Assembly: GCA_030620095.1 (NCBI GenBank)
Contig: JAUTXW010004477.1
Location: forward strand, 658,501 to 722,500
Direction of reading: 5' to 3'
Origin: Kuschelorhynchus macadamiae
Taxonomy: Eukaryota > Arthropoda > Insecta > Coleoptera > Curculionidae
DNA: 64,000 nucleotides
Shown here: positions 11,743-23,395 of the stretch, in pieces
How the letters are laid out: the number at the start of each line of letters is the position of its first letter
Numbering within the stretch: position 1 is the first letter of the stretch
Position numbers and translations under genes: made by a program
The notes under the pieces: model-generated
The model's input: the letters and a program-made list of their open reading frames with translations, nothing else
What the model was told of the DNA's origin: nothing
Databases searched by the model: none

Positions 11743-14700
11743 TTAGTTGCCTGGTAACGGGCATATCTTGAGAACGGGCCTTTGTAAAGTTCCGCGAGCC
11801 GTCTTCAGTGTTACCACGCGAGCTACATTGTCTTGTCCAGGGTGCAATTTAATTACCCTACCTAACTCCCAGTGAAGAGGAGTGGTTTGTTCATTTTTAA
11901 TGAGAACAAGAGCGCCTTGATTAACTGGAGGCGACGGCACTGTCCATTTGGATCTTTCCTGAAGGGAATGAATATATTCGGTGGACCACCGTTTCCAGAA
12001 ATCACTCTGGATTCGCTGAATTAATTGCCAACGATTTAACCGGTTCAGGTTTAAATGACTGAGATCAGGGTCTGGAATAGAGCTGTTTAAAGGCTCGAGA
12101 ACTAAAAAATGACCAGGGGTCAAAGGCTGAAGGTCGTTTGGATCTTCGCTCATAGCACATAGTGGCCTTGAATTTAGTACCGCTTCTATTTGCGTTAAAA
12201 TAGTATAAAACTCTTCGAAAGAAAAGCTTTGGGTTCCTAAAACACGGTAAAAATGACTTTTAAATGATTTGACACCCGCTTCGGCAAGTCCATTAAAGCT
12301 TGGAGCACCAGGGGGGTTAAAATTCCAAGTGATAGATAGGGCTTGAGCAGCCTTTTGCGCCGAATCAAGAAGCATATTATAGGCTCCTTTAAAGTTTGTG
12401 CCTTGATCACTTGTTAAAGTTATGCAATTGCCTCGTCTGGCAACGAAGCGCCTGAACGCAGCCAAAAAAGATTCGGCGCTGAGATCGGAAGTGGCCTCTA
12501 AATGTATTGCCTTAGTAGTTGTACAAACAAATACACAGACGTAACCCTTATAAGTTTTAGCACCCCTATGTTTAGTCATTAAAAGAGAAAAGGGACCAGC
12601 AAAATCCACACAGACAGAAGAAAATGCTTTGATTTCAGAAACCCTGAGAGCAGGCAAATCGGACATAAAGGGATTGTATGACTTGGGTTTACATCGGAAA
12701 CATTTAATGCACTTTGAAAGGCATTTATAGATGGCACTCCGAGGCGAAAGGATCCAAAATTGTTGAAGTAATAAATATTGCATCGTTTTAAGCCCAGGAT
12801 GCAGATATGTGTTATGAGTAAATTCAATTATTAACTCAGTAAGCCTATGGGACTTAGGCAGTAAAATTGGATGTTTGACATCATATGAAAATTGAGATTT
12901 TCTGAGTCTACCACCAACTCTTAATAAACCATCAGCGTCGATAAAAGGAGCAAGTTTTCTAAAAGGTTTAGGTAGCAAGGAATTTTGCTTTATTTTTAAA
13001 ATAATATCTGAAAACGTCTCTTGTTGGACGTGCTTTACGATAACTTTAAGTGAAGAGCCAATTTCACGAGAACTTAAAATACCGTGAAGGTTTGACTTTA
13101 ATTTTATATTTGAAATAAAACGAAGAATATAAGCAACTATCCTTAGAATTTTCAGCCAACTAGAAAATTTCTCTAACAAAAGAAGAATAAAATTTGGGGA
13201 AGAAATAATGTTGGATAAAACCACAGTGTTTTCTTCCTTAGATACGTCAGGATCGGTTGGGGAATAAAAATTAGGTTGTGTTGGCCAGAAATCCTTTGCT
13301 TGTGAAAGAAACTCGGGACCAGACCACCATATTTTTGTATCTAAAAGTTGCGCAGGGGTAAGACCGCGACTGGCACAATCAGCAGGATTCAACGCTGATG
13401 GGACGAAATGCCAAGAAGAAACGGGTATGAGCTCTTGAATATGGTTAACCCTATTAGCTACAAAGGTTTTCCACTTGTGCGGGGAAGAAGACAACCAAGT
13501 AAGTGTGACCATAGAATCTGACCACAAGTATAGATCGTCAAAAGTAATAAGATCAGCAAAACTTTCCTTAATGAAAATAGCTAGATCAACTAACAAAATG
13601 GCGGCCATGAGTTCTAGCCTAGCAATAGACTGAGTTTTTAATGGCGCTACTCGACATTTCGAGCAAACAAGGAAGGTTTTTACTGTTCCAGATGTTTCCT
13701 CCACACGAAAATAGCAAACAGCGGCATATCCGTTTTGTGACGCATCGCCAAAACCGTGTAATTCAATTCGAGATATTAACGTAGACCCGACGTACCGAGG
13801 AATTTTTATAATACCAAGTTGAGGCATTTCGGCTTTAAAGGTATCCCAAATATCTGAAATAGCCTTAGACGGGGGTTCATCCCAGGAAACTTTAGATTCC
13901 CATAAACGCTGCAAAAGAAGTTTGGCAAGTAGAAGGCAAGGAGCAATAAATCCAAGGGGATCGAAGATTCGACTAATCTCCGATAACATATTTCTTTTTG
14001 TACAAGGACGGTCGACAGGGGTGTAAGTATATGAAAAAGCATCTGAATTAGTATTCCATTTGAGACCAAGTACCTTAATAAATGATGGTTCCTCCTTATC
14101 AAAAGTACAAGAACTTTGAACATCAGAAGATGGAATAGAAGCCAAGAGAGAAGGGTGATTACTTGCCCATTTGCTCATTTCGAAACCTCCCCCTTTCATA
14201 ACCTCAATGACGTCAGATTGAAGTGCTAAAGCTGACTCCAAACAATCACTTCCTAGTAGTCCATCATCAATATAGAATTGACTGCGAATAGCCTGAGCAG
14301 CCTTAGGGAAAGAAGCTTCTTCCTGCGCCGCAAGTTCTTTTAAAGTCCTTAAGGCCAAGTATGGGGAAGAATTAATTCCATAAACCACAGTACGTAAGAA
14401 ATATTCCTGAAGAGGATCGCTCGGTTTGAAACGCCATAAAATTCGTTGATAGGTCCAAAACTCAGGATGAACAGAAATTTGTCTGTACATTTGCTTTATG
14501 TCACAAACAAAGACGTAGGCGAAAAATCGAAATTTTAAAAGAAGCGTAGAAATATCCTGTTGTAATTTAGGACCTACAAGAAGAGTGTCATTAAGACTAA
14601 CACCGTTAATGTCACGCAAGCTTGCGTCGAATACAACTCTAATTTTAGAGTCAAATGCCTCTTGTTTGAAGACAGCATGGTGGGCGATATAGTAACCCGA

Positions 14701-16929
14701 TAAAGATCTATAATCGTCTTGGGGAACCAAAGACATATGACCTTTATCTAAGTAATCTTGCATAAACTTTACATATTTTGTATGCAAGTCGGGGTTTTTG
14801 CAAAAACGATTTTCAAGCATGCCGAAGCGGCGATAAGCTTGAGAGTAAGTGTCAATAAATTTAGGCTTTGATTGACGAAATGGTAATGGTACCGAAAATC
14901 GTCCCGAAGTATCCCTAAACGTCAGAGTTTTATAAATTTCCTCACATTGTTTTTCTTCAGGGGAGAAAAACGATTGTTTAGGAAGATGCTCAATTTCCCA
15001 AAATTTACGTAATACAATATCAATATTATCCTCTACTGAGATGTAGCAACTCAAAAGAGAGGTTGAAGCTTCGCAAGAAACATTGGTTTTTCCCTGCAAC
15101 ACATAACCAAAGATGGTCTCCAAAGCAACAGGCTGATCAGGACTCCCAATAATACGACCAGATCTTAATACAAGAGGTACGAGTTCAGCACCAATAAGCA
15201 TGTCGATAGGACCCGGCGTGTGAAAATTATTATCAGCAAGCTTCAAGTATTTAATGTGTTCAAGTTGATCAGGATTAATATGAATCTTAGGCTGGTTAGA
15301 ACAAACCTTTGGTATGATAATAGCTTCACACGAAAGTAAGGGATTTGGTTCACCATGAGGTTTTATTATACACTGTGTAGAACCATTTTTAGTGCAAGTA
15401 GACATTCCATTTAAACCTTCAACGGGGACAGAAAAACTTTTACGTTTAAGACCAAGTCGGCGTACGCAAGACTCAGAAATAAAATTTGCCATGGACCCGG
15501 TATCCAGAAGTATCCGAATTTTCTGAAAATTACCTCGAATATCTTTGATGTCTACTTCACACGTAGACAAAAGAATAGTTTGTTGAGAGGCAGAAAAATG
15601 GTTCGCAATACAATGAGTATTAGTAATTGGCTCGGTAGAATTAATAATGGGGTCAGAACTAGAAATGTGGGGCATAGAAGTTCCTTGAAAAGTATCCCTA
15701 TGAGAGGGCTGTCCTTGGACTGAAGGTATTGTAGAAGACGTTTTACCAAAGTGCAAAGTGGTATGGTGTGGCGATTTGCACACCCTGCATTTGTGAGAAG
15801 ACCCGCAATTTTTAAGAGAATGAGGAGATACTAAACAGTTGACGCATAATTTGTGCTGTTTGACAAATGAAAACCTGTCATGCGGCGATTTCGCCAAAAA
15901 AGCAGGGCACTTATATAATGCGTGAGAAGTCGAGCATAAAAAACATTTTTTGTTACTCCTATTATCAACATCGGGGTCAAGCATTAAATTGAGAAACGAT
16001 TTTTTATTACCTTTTGGGATTTCCGCACTTTTCAAAGAATAATTAACCGACTCCAAGGCTAAACACTGTTTTTCCAAAAATGAAATTAATTGCCTAAAGG
16101 TCGGCAGGGTTTGATTAAAACCATGTTCGAGCTCAAAGTCAGTTCTAGTTTTTGAATCCAATTTATTTATCAACAGATTAAACAATAAAAAACACCAATG
16201 TTCGACTGGGAAATTTAAGGCTCTAAAAGCAGCTATGTTCTCAGAAAAAATATTTAAAATTTGTCTAAGTTCCTTTGCGGAAGCTTTTTGAACAGACGGA
16301 GCATGAAAAAGCTCATTATAATATTGTGTAGCTAGAATACGTTTATTTTGATAACGTTTTATCAGCATATCGTAGGCTACAGAATAGTTAAGTTCTGTAA
16401 GGGGGATGCCCTTAACTAAACTTAAGGGTTCCTTGTCTAATGACGTCAGCAAGTATTGAAATTTTTCAATGTTCGATAAGTCAGTATTATCATGAATAAG
16501 ACTGTTATATAAGTCAAAAAAACTAGGCCAATTTTTATAATTGCCATCAAAAATAGGCAAATTGAGCTTGGGAAGCTTTATTTTTGTGGGAGCAGCGAAA
16601 GTGGAATTAGCTGAGGTATTAGCAGATAGAGATGCTTGACTACTTAAGAGAAAATCATGTTTTAAAGATTTTATGCCATAATAAGCTTTGTCTGCAGCAC
16701 GCCTCATTTCATCATATTTTGCGAAATCATTGTCGTCAATTAAAGATATGACAGTATTATGAGCTGATTGAAATTCATTAAAAGTGCTGTCAACAGAATC
16801 TGCTCTGACTAAAAAATTAGATTTTAAGGAGTCATCAGAAACGGCTTGCAGCCCAATTTCGTGTGCCTCTTCCAACCGCTTGAGTGCGATGGTTCGTTTT
16901 AAATTAGCTTTTGTTAATTTATCTGACAT
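11743..16929 (-). CDS. BEL/Pao Gag-Pol polyprotein, uninterrupted
   Basis: 1728 residues in one frame. The N-terminal ~300 residues are Gag (DUF1759-type). CCHC-like zinc knuckles follow at about 329-341 (C329, C332, C341), 362-375 and 381-393. The aspartic protease active site DTG is at 476-478. Reverse transcriptase carries D810 (CDIKQMYRQ) and the YIDD box at 886-889, after a DUF1758/Peptidase_A17-type region. RNase H has candidate acidic residues D1062, E1106, D1138 and D1184. Integrase has an H1372/H1377..C1407/C1410 zinc domain, DDE residues D1442, D1508 and E1550, and a C-terminal DUF5641-type domain to the stop. The length suits a complete BEL/Pao Gag-Pol. The start ATG at 16929 leaves a ~690-bp leader after the 5' LTR. 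No stop, frameshift or missing catalytic residue was seen. It is a single-frame Gag-Pol, so no programmed frameshift is needed. Domain positions were counted by hand and are approximate. Confidence 0.97.
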   Translation of the reverse strand: MSDKLTKANLKRTIALKRLEEAHEIGLQAVSDDSLKSNFLVRADSVDSTFNEFQSAHNTVISLIDDNDFAKYDEMRRAADKAYYGIKSLKHDFLLSSQASLSANTSANSTFAAPTKIKLPKLNLPIFDGNYKNWPSFFDLYNSLIHDNTDLSNIEKFQYLLTSLDKEPLSLVKGIPLTELNYSVAYDMLIKRYQNKRILATQYYNELFHAPSVQKASAKELRQILNIFSENIAAFRALNFPVEHWCFLLFNLLINKLDSKTRTDFELEHGFNQTLPTFRQLISFLEKQCLALESVNYSLKSAEIPKGNKKSFLNLMLDPDVDNRSNKKCFLCSTSHALYKCPAFLAKSPHDRFSFVKQHKLCVNCLVSPHSLKNCGSSHKCRVCKSPHHTTLHFGKTSSTIPSVQGQPSHRDTFQGTSMPHISSSDPIINSTEPITNTHCIANHFSASQQTILLSTCEVDIKDIRGNFQKIRILLDTGSMANFISESCVRRLGLKRKSFSVPVEGLNGMSTCTKNGSTQCIIKPHGEPNPLLSCEAIIIPKVCSNQPKIHINPDQLEHIKYLKLADNNFHTPGPIDMLIGAELVPLVLRSGRIIGSPDQPVALETIFGYVLQGKTNVSCEASTSLLSCYISVEDNIDIVLRKFWEIEHLPKQSFFSPEEKQCEEIYKTLTFRDTSGRFSVPLPFRQSKPKFIDTYSQAYRRFGMLENRFCKNPDLHTKYVKFMQDYLDKGHMSLVPQDDYRSLSGYYIAHHAVFKQEAFDSKIRVVFDASLRDINGVSLNDTLLVGPKLQQDISTLLLKFRFFAYVFVCDIKQMYRQISVHPEFWTYQRILWRFKPSDPLQEYFLRTVVYGINSSPYLALRTLKELAAQEEASFPKAAQAIRSQFYIDDGLLGSDCLESALALQSDVIEVMKGGGFEMSKWASNHPSLLASIPSSDVQSSCTFDKEEPSFIKVLGLKWNTNSDAFSYTYTPVDRPCTKRNMLSEISRIFDPLGFIAPCLLLAKLLLQRLWESKVSWDEPPSKAISDIWDTFKAEMPQLGIIKIPRYVGSTLISRIELHGFGDASQNGYAAVCYFRVEETSGTVKTFLVCSKCRVAPLKTQSIARLELMAAILLVDLAIFIKESFADLITFDDLYLWSDSMVTLTWLSSSPHKWKTFVANRVNHIQELIPVSSWHFVPSALNPADCASRGLTPAQLLDTKIWWSGPEFLSQAKDFWPTQPNFYSPTDPDVSKEENTVVLSNIISSPNFILLLLEKFSSWLKILRIVAYILRFISNIKLKSNLHGILSSREIGSSLKVIVKHVQQETFSDIILKIKQNSLLPKPFRKLAPFIDADGLLRVGGRLRKSQFSYDVKHPILLPKSHRLTELIIEFTHNTYLHPGLKTMQYLLLQQFWILSPRSAIYKCLSKCIKCFRCKPKSYNPFMSDLPALRVSEIKAFSSVCVDFAGPFSLLMTKHRGAKTYKGYVCVFVCTTTKAIHLEATSDLSAESFLAAFRRFVARRGNCITLTSDQGTNFKGAYNMLLDSAQKAAQALSITWNFNPPGAPSFNGLAEAGVKSFKSHFYRVLGTQSFSFEEFYTILTQIEAVLNSRPLCAMSEDPNDLQPLTPGHFLVLEPLNSSIPDPDLSHLNLNRLNRWQLIQRIQSDFWKRWSTEYIHSLQERSKWTVPSPPVNQGALVLIKNEQTTPLHWELGRVIKLHPGQDNVARVVTLKTARGTLQRPVLKICPLPGN

Positions 16930-17601
16930 TTTGAAAGATGTTCAGTAGAACAAGAAAAAAATTAAAAATCAGAAAAGCGTTAAAAAATATCAAAATATAT
17001 TTTATTTACTATTTCAATAAATGCTGTTATTTTAACATATGCCTGCTGATGGTCAATATATAAGACAACAATTATACCTACACAAAATTGTATGCTATTT
17101 TATTTGTGATATAATACAAACAAAATAAAAAATATCAGAAGTTGTGATGCCGCAAAACAAATATCAATAGTGCAAAGTTAGGCGAATGGTACTTGCCACA
17201 TAAATATTATATGATGGCAAAGTAGAATAAATAAATTGTATTATTTATTGAAATAATTAAAGTTCGCAAAATATGCACATATGAGTATTTTGTTTATATT
17301 TAAAGAAGAACGAGAATAAGTTATTTCTGAATTTAAATGTATGAAAATACTTATTTATTAAATGTGGTACTGCGAGATTAAAAAAATAACAATAGACTGG
17401 CGCCGGGCGTCAGAGTGACGTCGCGACGGCGAATCGATGTGGAACGGAACGAATGTAGCTCGCCGGTTTGACGAAAGACGACAGGTTAGATATCCAAGCG
17501 TGCGCAATTAAAAATAAGATCGGAATTAAGAAAATGGCTACCAACGAATCTTGTTTTAAAGCAATTTAAGTTATTAAATATTCAATTTGATCTCCATCCG
17601 G
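16930..17601 (-). other. BEL element 5' untranslated leader
   Basis: About 670 bp between the primer-binding site and the gag-pol start. No ORF of note. It is mostly AT-rich, with a GC-rich patch at 17400-17470 (including GTGACGTCGCGACGGCG) unlike the surroundings; packaging or dimerisation signals could lie here, but none is recognisable. Confidence 0.7.
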
Positions 17602-17617
17602 TGAAGAAGGCCCAAAA
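17602..17617 (-). promoter_or_regulatory. Candidate primer-binding site
   Basis: Immediately inside the 5' LTR the minus strand reads TTTTGGGCCTTCTTCA. A TGG start within three bases of the LTR is usual for pairing with a tRNA CCA end. I could not identify the tRNA. Confidence 0.55.
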
Positions 17618-18104
17618 TGATGTAGGAAATATGAAAATTCGATATATGGCGGACTGTATTGGGTAACTTTTAAAGCAATAAAACGTTGATAATTAGCAAA
17701 ATTAATTAATTGATGAAAGGAAACACAATCGCTTACCTATCACAGTAGAACCGAATAGTTTCAGTGGCTGGGTTACTCAGTTCGCCCTAGAAGACCATCA
17801 CACTACATCAATCTTGCCAATTTTCCAATTTTCTCGGGAAACCGATCCGAAAATACGCGTCGGCCGACGAAATGAACGAGTTCCGTTGTCACATGTGGTT
17901 AGTGCAGTACTGGTTTTTAAAATGTATCTTGACCTGCGCTGCGTGAGCCAGGAAGTTTCTTCCGTATTCTTGACGAATCACAGGGTTGCGATTGTGTATT
18001 TGAATACGAAACAAAATAATATCGAAAAGATTTAAAATTAATTATTAATTGATTTGTTTTGAAATTAATGAACAAAAGTAAAATAAAACAGAGTTACACA
18101 AACA
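17618..18104 (-). repeat. BEL/Pao 5' LTR (487 bp)
   Basis: Differs from 11152-11638 only at 17736. As the upstream LTR on the minus strand it should carry the element's promoter. No TATA box was assigned with confidence. Confidence 0.98.
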
Positions 18105-18910
18105 ATACCCTTATATTTATTCAAGAGTTTAAGTTCAACGTTTGTTGTTAATGATGCTTTAAAATTGACACTGGGTTGCGACTTATCAAAGTTATAAAGA
18201 AATGTGGCAATTTTGCCGCCTGTGCATAATAAATTAATATAGCGATTTGATGTATAGCTTGCTACTAAGAAATACCTGCAACTAAAAATTCAACAGCGCA
18301 ACCATAGGAGAGCCTATTCGAGAAAACTTGCAGCTCATTGAAAGCGATAAAATGAATGAAAGTTTCTGGTTTGTTCCTTTTTGGACTGTTCTTTTCTATT
18401 TCTCCTTTCTTTTTATTAATTTAACTTACATTTAATAAATTGTTAATTCATTTCAATTTAATAAATATTTTTTTTAATAAGCCGTTATTATTAGTTGAAC
18501 AAGGAAATTAATTTTTTTATCTAAAATTATTTAGAAAAGTTAAGTAGTTAAAAAATATCAATGCATCTAAGACACTATAAGCCATAAATAATTAAATGTA
18601 AATAATTTTATTTAGTCTAAATTACGTTTTAAATAAAAACAAGTCAAGTATTATTAACTCAAACTACTTATTTCTTATTTAAATTTACACAAATTTAATA
18701 CAGTAGAAAATATTGAAACATACCTAGATATGAAATATCAACATCTTAGATACATTAGGTCAGAAGAAAATTCAGTAAAATTATGATTTACTATACAAAT
18801 AAAAGCAAAACATATCACAGGAATACAAAAATAATTTTGGAAACGTGAATAAAATAATTAAACTAAATGCTATTATACGGTACTTAATAAATTTTATTGG
18901 TTAAAAAATT
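18105..18910. repeat. Tandem duplication copy 1, right part (after BEL insertion)
   Basis: Begins with the second ATACC and matches 19067-19860 almost throughout. It keeps a ~12-bp segment near 18522-18533 that copy 2 lacks, and there are scattered substitutions. No coding sequence. Confidence 0.95.
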
Positions 18911-19860
18911 AAGGTATGAACTAAATTAAACAAGCTAATCAGTGTGATACATTATTTCAGGTGCTAATTTAATAAAAAATTGGTGGAACATTAAAATTCA
19001 TGTCCTTAACAGCTCACTTTAGATGTTATTAAATTTTATTGTTTACATAATAAACCTTTCATATAAATACCCTTATATTTATTCAGGAGTTTAAGTTCAA
19101 CGTTTGTTGTTAATGATGCTTTAAAATTGACACTGGGTTGCGACTTATCAAAGTTATAAAGAAATGTGGCAGTTTTGCCGCCTGTGCATAATAAATTAAT
19201 ATAGCGATTTGATGTATAGCTTGCTACTAAGAATTACCTGCAACTAAGAATTCAACAGCGCAACCATAGGAGAGCCTATTCGGGAAAACTTGCAGCTCAT
19301 TGAAAGCGATAAAATGAATGAAAGTTTCTGGTTTGTTCCTTTTTGGACTGTTCTTTTATATTTCTCCTTTCTTTTTATTAATTTAACTTACATTTAATAA
19401 ATTGTTAATTTACTTGAATTTAATAAATATTTTTTTTAATAAGCCGTTATTATTAGTTGAACAAGGAAATTAATTTTTTTCTAGAAAAGTTAAGTAGTTA
19501 AAAAATATCAATGCATCTAAGACAGTATAGGCCATAAATAATTAAATGTAAATAATTTTATTTAGTCTAAATTACGTTTTAAATAAAAACAAGTACAAGT
19601 ATTATTAACTCAAACTACTTATTTCTTATTTAAATTTACACAAATTTAATACAGTAGCAAATATTGAAACATACCTAGATATGAAATATCAACATCTTAG
19701 ATACATTAGGTCAAAAGAAAATTCAGTAAAATTATTATTAACTATACAAATAAAAGCAAAACATATCACAGGAATACAAAAATAATTTTGGAAACGTGAA
19801 TAAAATAATTAAACTAAATGCTATTATACGATACCTAATAAATTTTATTGGTTAAAAAAT
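18911..19860. repeat. Tandem duplication copy 2, carrying the empty BEL target site
   Basis: A ~950-bp paralogue of copy 1 (10991-11151 plus 18105-18910). Both end in TTATTGGTTAAAAAAT. At 19067-19071 ATACC is present once, with no insertion, so this copy shows the locus as it was before the BEL element arrived. AT-rich, with no open frame of note. Confidence 0.95.
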
Positions 19861-22335
19861 GCTTTATTATATTTTAGAATATTATTAGTATTAGGTATCC
19901 AATATTTTCAAAGTAACACACCTTTAAACATTCTGATTTGTAAAATAGTGCCATCTGCGTCTGTAATATGAAGGTTATACGGGTAACAGGAGTTCCTACG
20001 CCTTAATTTTTAGTACTTCCTAGTTTGCATAAACTCTTATTAGACAAAAGTACAATATTCAATAAATACCTCTAGTTATGATTCTTATTTCGAGATGCAT
20101 TAACATTCGCATAAGATGTCAGTGTGGTTATTTTTTTGTACAAAGGGAAATTTATTCTTTTTACCGAATTTTTAAATTTTTTTGAGATTTTGAAAGCCAA
20201 AACTTGATACTTTTCACGTGTTTCAACACTCTACAGGTGTTTTAATAAGTCTTTAATAAACATAAACATAAAACTTGTTTTAACATATTTTATACAACTG
20301 GCTTGAAAAATAAAGTTTATGATTTAATTGAATTCTCCCAAGTTCCTTAGTACTATATTTTTTTTAATGCAAACGTAGCCACATATTTCGCCGGTTTCGC
20401 CCAAATACGACAATTTAATACTTGCATATTTCATTCGTTTAATTCTGATTGTGGACAAGGCACGGCTTTTTAATCAACTTTTTGAGGAATCCCTCCTATT
20501 AAAACAATCATTTTAAAAATGCTGACTGCATAGGCGACTTTTCCCGGTTTCCAACTGGGCCTGTTAATAAAAGATATTCAAAATTTTTTTTCTCTGTTCA
20601 TTGTTAGTACAAAAGTACCATATACTATAGAGTTAGTTATTTTTTTGGAGATGCCCTAGAATAAAAGAAGCAGGGGCACCCTAATTTCCTTCGCGATTGT
20701 TTAGTTAAGGCTAAAGAAGGATATGTAGGGTAAGGTTGGGTCTGGTTAAGTTAGTGTAAGCTTACAGAATCCAAATTTTTATTGTTAGTATTTTTGGGAT
20801 ATCTTAAACGATGTAAGCTTAGATTGGGTCAGTTTTTTTAAAATTGATTTACATTACTTTTGGGTTAGATTTAAAAAAAATTATAATTACATTAAGAATA
20901 GTTGAGCTGCTTAGTGTTAGTTTTTGGCTACCTGCAATAAATAAATAAATAATTAAATACAAGGAAAATATTATATTTTTGCAGAAATCATTATGTCTTA
21001 ACTGTTTATAGAAATTAAAAAAAATATAGTACCTATAGGTAAAGGTATATTTTATTTTTTCTACAAAAAGTCTAAAAAATGAATTAAATCATTTATCTCC
21101 AAAAAAGGATTTCATATTTTTTTGTGCCTTTACTAATTTTTAAATAAATGATATTTGTTGAGAAATATAATCAGACTGTTCCCCTTCAGCACAGTATCAG
21201 ACCCAAATAAAGAATACAATGTTAGATAATAAACCTTACCTTGTCCCAAAAAATTGTTCTAGATATAACATAACATAACTCCAACTTTTTTTTCGTTTTA
21301 AAACATTCTTAAGACAATTTAAATGTTTTGGCCTAACAAAATTTTACTTGTTATGTTACGCTACTGTGTTTTTTATATAGCACTTGGTTCCTAACCTAAC
21401 TGTTTGACATTTTAAAAATTATGTTTTTTATTATTAAAACCAATTATTTTTGCCTTTAAATCGGATTTAAAAGTGTCTAGTTAATTTGTGTACATACGAA
21501 AATACAAATGCACTTGCCGGCGGAACGAAATTCCTTTCCCTCTTGCACTTCTAATACGTAAACGACCGCATGCCACACAACCATTTTTTGTATTCATGAC
21601 AACACAAAACATCAAAAATGTGTTTGTTATACTTTATAACACATAATACAACTTATCAATCAACTTTTATATTAATACGATGTGAATATCATTTATAAAC
21701 TGCTGAAACTGAAGCTTAAATTTGCAAAAGCGACGGTTTGACAATACGCATCAATAAACTAAAATGTAAACATCAGAAAAATAAGGTCCCAAAAATGACG
21801 TATTCCGTCAAAAGCCTGCTAATTTAAAATAATGCATGGGGCTGTTTCCTGTTGTCTATTTATTTAAAGGCTTTTTTGATGACAAAAAATTGAAAATTTA
21901 AACTTGAAAGGTTAAGAGAATGTTCATATTTGAAAAAATATGTTTAAATTTTAGGTAAAAATAGTACGAGTATGTATAGCAAAGCAAACTTTAGAATCAT
22001 TCATATAATTAATTATAATTGTCATTATTACCACTATTATTATTATTGGAAAATTTTTTGTTTCATCTAAAAATAAAATTTAACAGTAAATTGAACTTAA
22101 TTTTCCATATCTGTTTTTTTATTCATTGCCAAAGGTTCTTTTTAATTTCTGCAATTTTTAAAAATGTTCTTTTGGTCATATTATTTTCTACTTCTCTTTC
22201 TTTCTTTCTTTAATATATTTAATATTAAATAATTGTCAATTATTATATTTCTTATAGTGATTGATATTAAAAATTATTAGAAATTAAAAACATAAAAACT
22301 ATTAAATAAATGTATGTTTTATTTTCAAGAATTCG
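19861..22335. other. AT-rich intergenic DNA, no gene recognised
   Basis: Homopolymer-rich sequence with no convincing coding frame; the 64-codon frame at 22019-22213 is low-complexity (Leu/Phe/Ile). Confidence 0.5.
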
Positions 22336-22868
22336 TTATGCCTAAAACGAAGAAGATAATGGCTGATCAACAACGAAAATTCCTGAAATTAAAATGCCTT
22401 CAATCAATACCAAAAACATGATAATATCAAAATTTTCAAAGAACAGGGGAAAGTATCTGAAACGCAAAAAGAACTTAAAGATTTGGCATCCAAGAGGAAA
22501 TATATGGTAAACAAAAGAATAGGTCCTTAATACTAAATGGATCGAACCTGAATATTTGCCTGCAGGAAAACAAAAAATAGCCGATAAGCGGGCCGACCCT
22601 GAATATTTGGCTGGAGAAAAACAAATTAATGTAAGTCGATATACGAACGGATTCTGAATACTTAGCTGTAAAGAAACAAAAGAAAGTCTATATAAACGGA
22701 CCGATCCTATATACTTGAGCCTACATATTAGGCTGCAAGAAGACAGAAAAAATCCGATAACCGCACATATCCTCTGAATATGAAGAAAGAAGCGATAAAA
22801 AAAAAGAAAAAGGTAAAGATTTTCAATAAAATGTAAACCCTTCTAAGAAGCAAAATAACTTAAATACT

Positions 22869-23192
22869 TTGCCCGTGTTACCTCTAAAGCCTTACCAATT
22901 ACATACAGACTTTTATATGTGTATGTGTTTAGGACTTTGGTTTTATAGTTCATGTGTTGAATTGAAATGTGGCAAATGGAAAAATCAACTTGGAAAGGAA
23001 TTTTGTGATGAAGTATACAATAATGGCGCTTTATTTTGTAACGGTTTGTGCTGCTACCACAAAAAAAATGTGCCTAAATATTGTACTGATAATTACAAAA
23101 TCGTTTATGACGTTCCTGAGGAATTGAAAGGATTTTCAGTATTGGAAGAAGGGAAGGTAGGTTCTAGAACCCGATTTACGCAAATAAGATAA
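22869..23192 (+). pseudogene. Helitron DUF6570-like fragment
   Basis: A 107-codon frame with cysteine pairs (SSCVELKCGKW, CNGLCCYHKKNVPKYC) followed by VPEELKGFSVLEEGKVGSRTRF and TQIR. The VPEEL..L..LEE..V..R..F.QIR order is the hallmark of the DUF6570 region of insect Helitron proteins. It stops at 23192, and the same protein carries on in another frame. Confidence 0.75.
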
Positions 23193-23338
23193 ATTGGGTT
23201 TGCTCGTCAACGTAGAATACTCAACTCGAAATTGTCAATGTTCCGACAAATGTAGAGACCGCAGCAAAGGTTCTACCCAGAAGTTTGGATAACACACACA
23301 TAATCCAAATTAATTTGAAGAGGAAAAAAGCAACAAAA

Positions 23339-23342
<4 letters not shown>

Positions 23343-23392
<50 letters not shown>
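23343..23392. repeat. (TA)n microsatellite inside the Helitron ORF
   Basis: About 25 TA units sit between the ..INLKRKKATKIHI and YFKTYRPAVV.. parts of the Helitron protein. In that frame they are read as Tyr-Ile, so the 135-codon frame at 23285-23692 survives the expansion. Confidence 0.95.

Positions 23393-23395
<3 letters not shown>

Larger units (their letters stand above)
11152..18104 (-). mobile_element. Intact BEL/Pao LTR retrotransposon, 6953 bp
   Basis: A complete element on the minus strand. It has 487-bp LTRs at both ends with TG..CA termini, 5-bp ATACC target duplications, a candidate primer-binding site directly inside the 5' LTR (17602-17617), a purine-rich tract directly inside the 3' LTR (11639-11650) and a single 1728-codon gag-pol frame. 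The LTRs differ at one position (11270 G versus 17736 C), so the insertion is recent. No envelope-like frame follows pol; the pol stop lies 104 bp before the 3' LTR. BEL/Pao elements copy themselves by reverse transcription in cytoplasmic particles and integrate via a DDE integrase. Sequence alone suggests this copy could be autonomous; expression is untested. Confidence 0.97.

Noticed and set aside
12579..15749. Extra minus-strand frames inside the BEL gag-pol (12579-12827, 13806-14123, 15552-15749)
   Set aside because: Out-of-frame shadows of the 1728-codon polyprotein.
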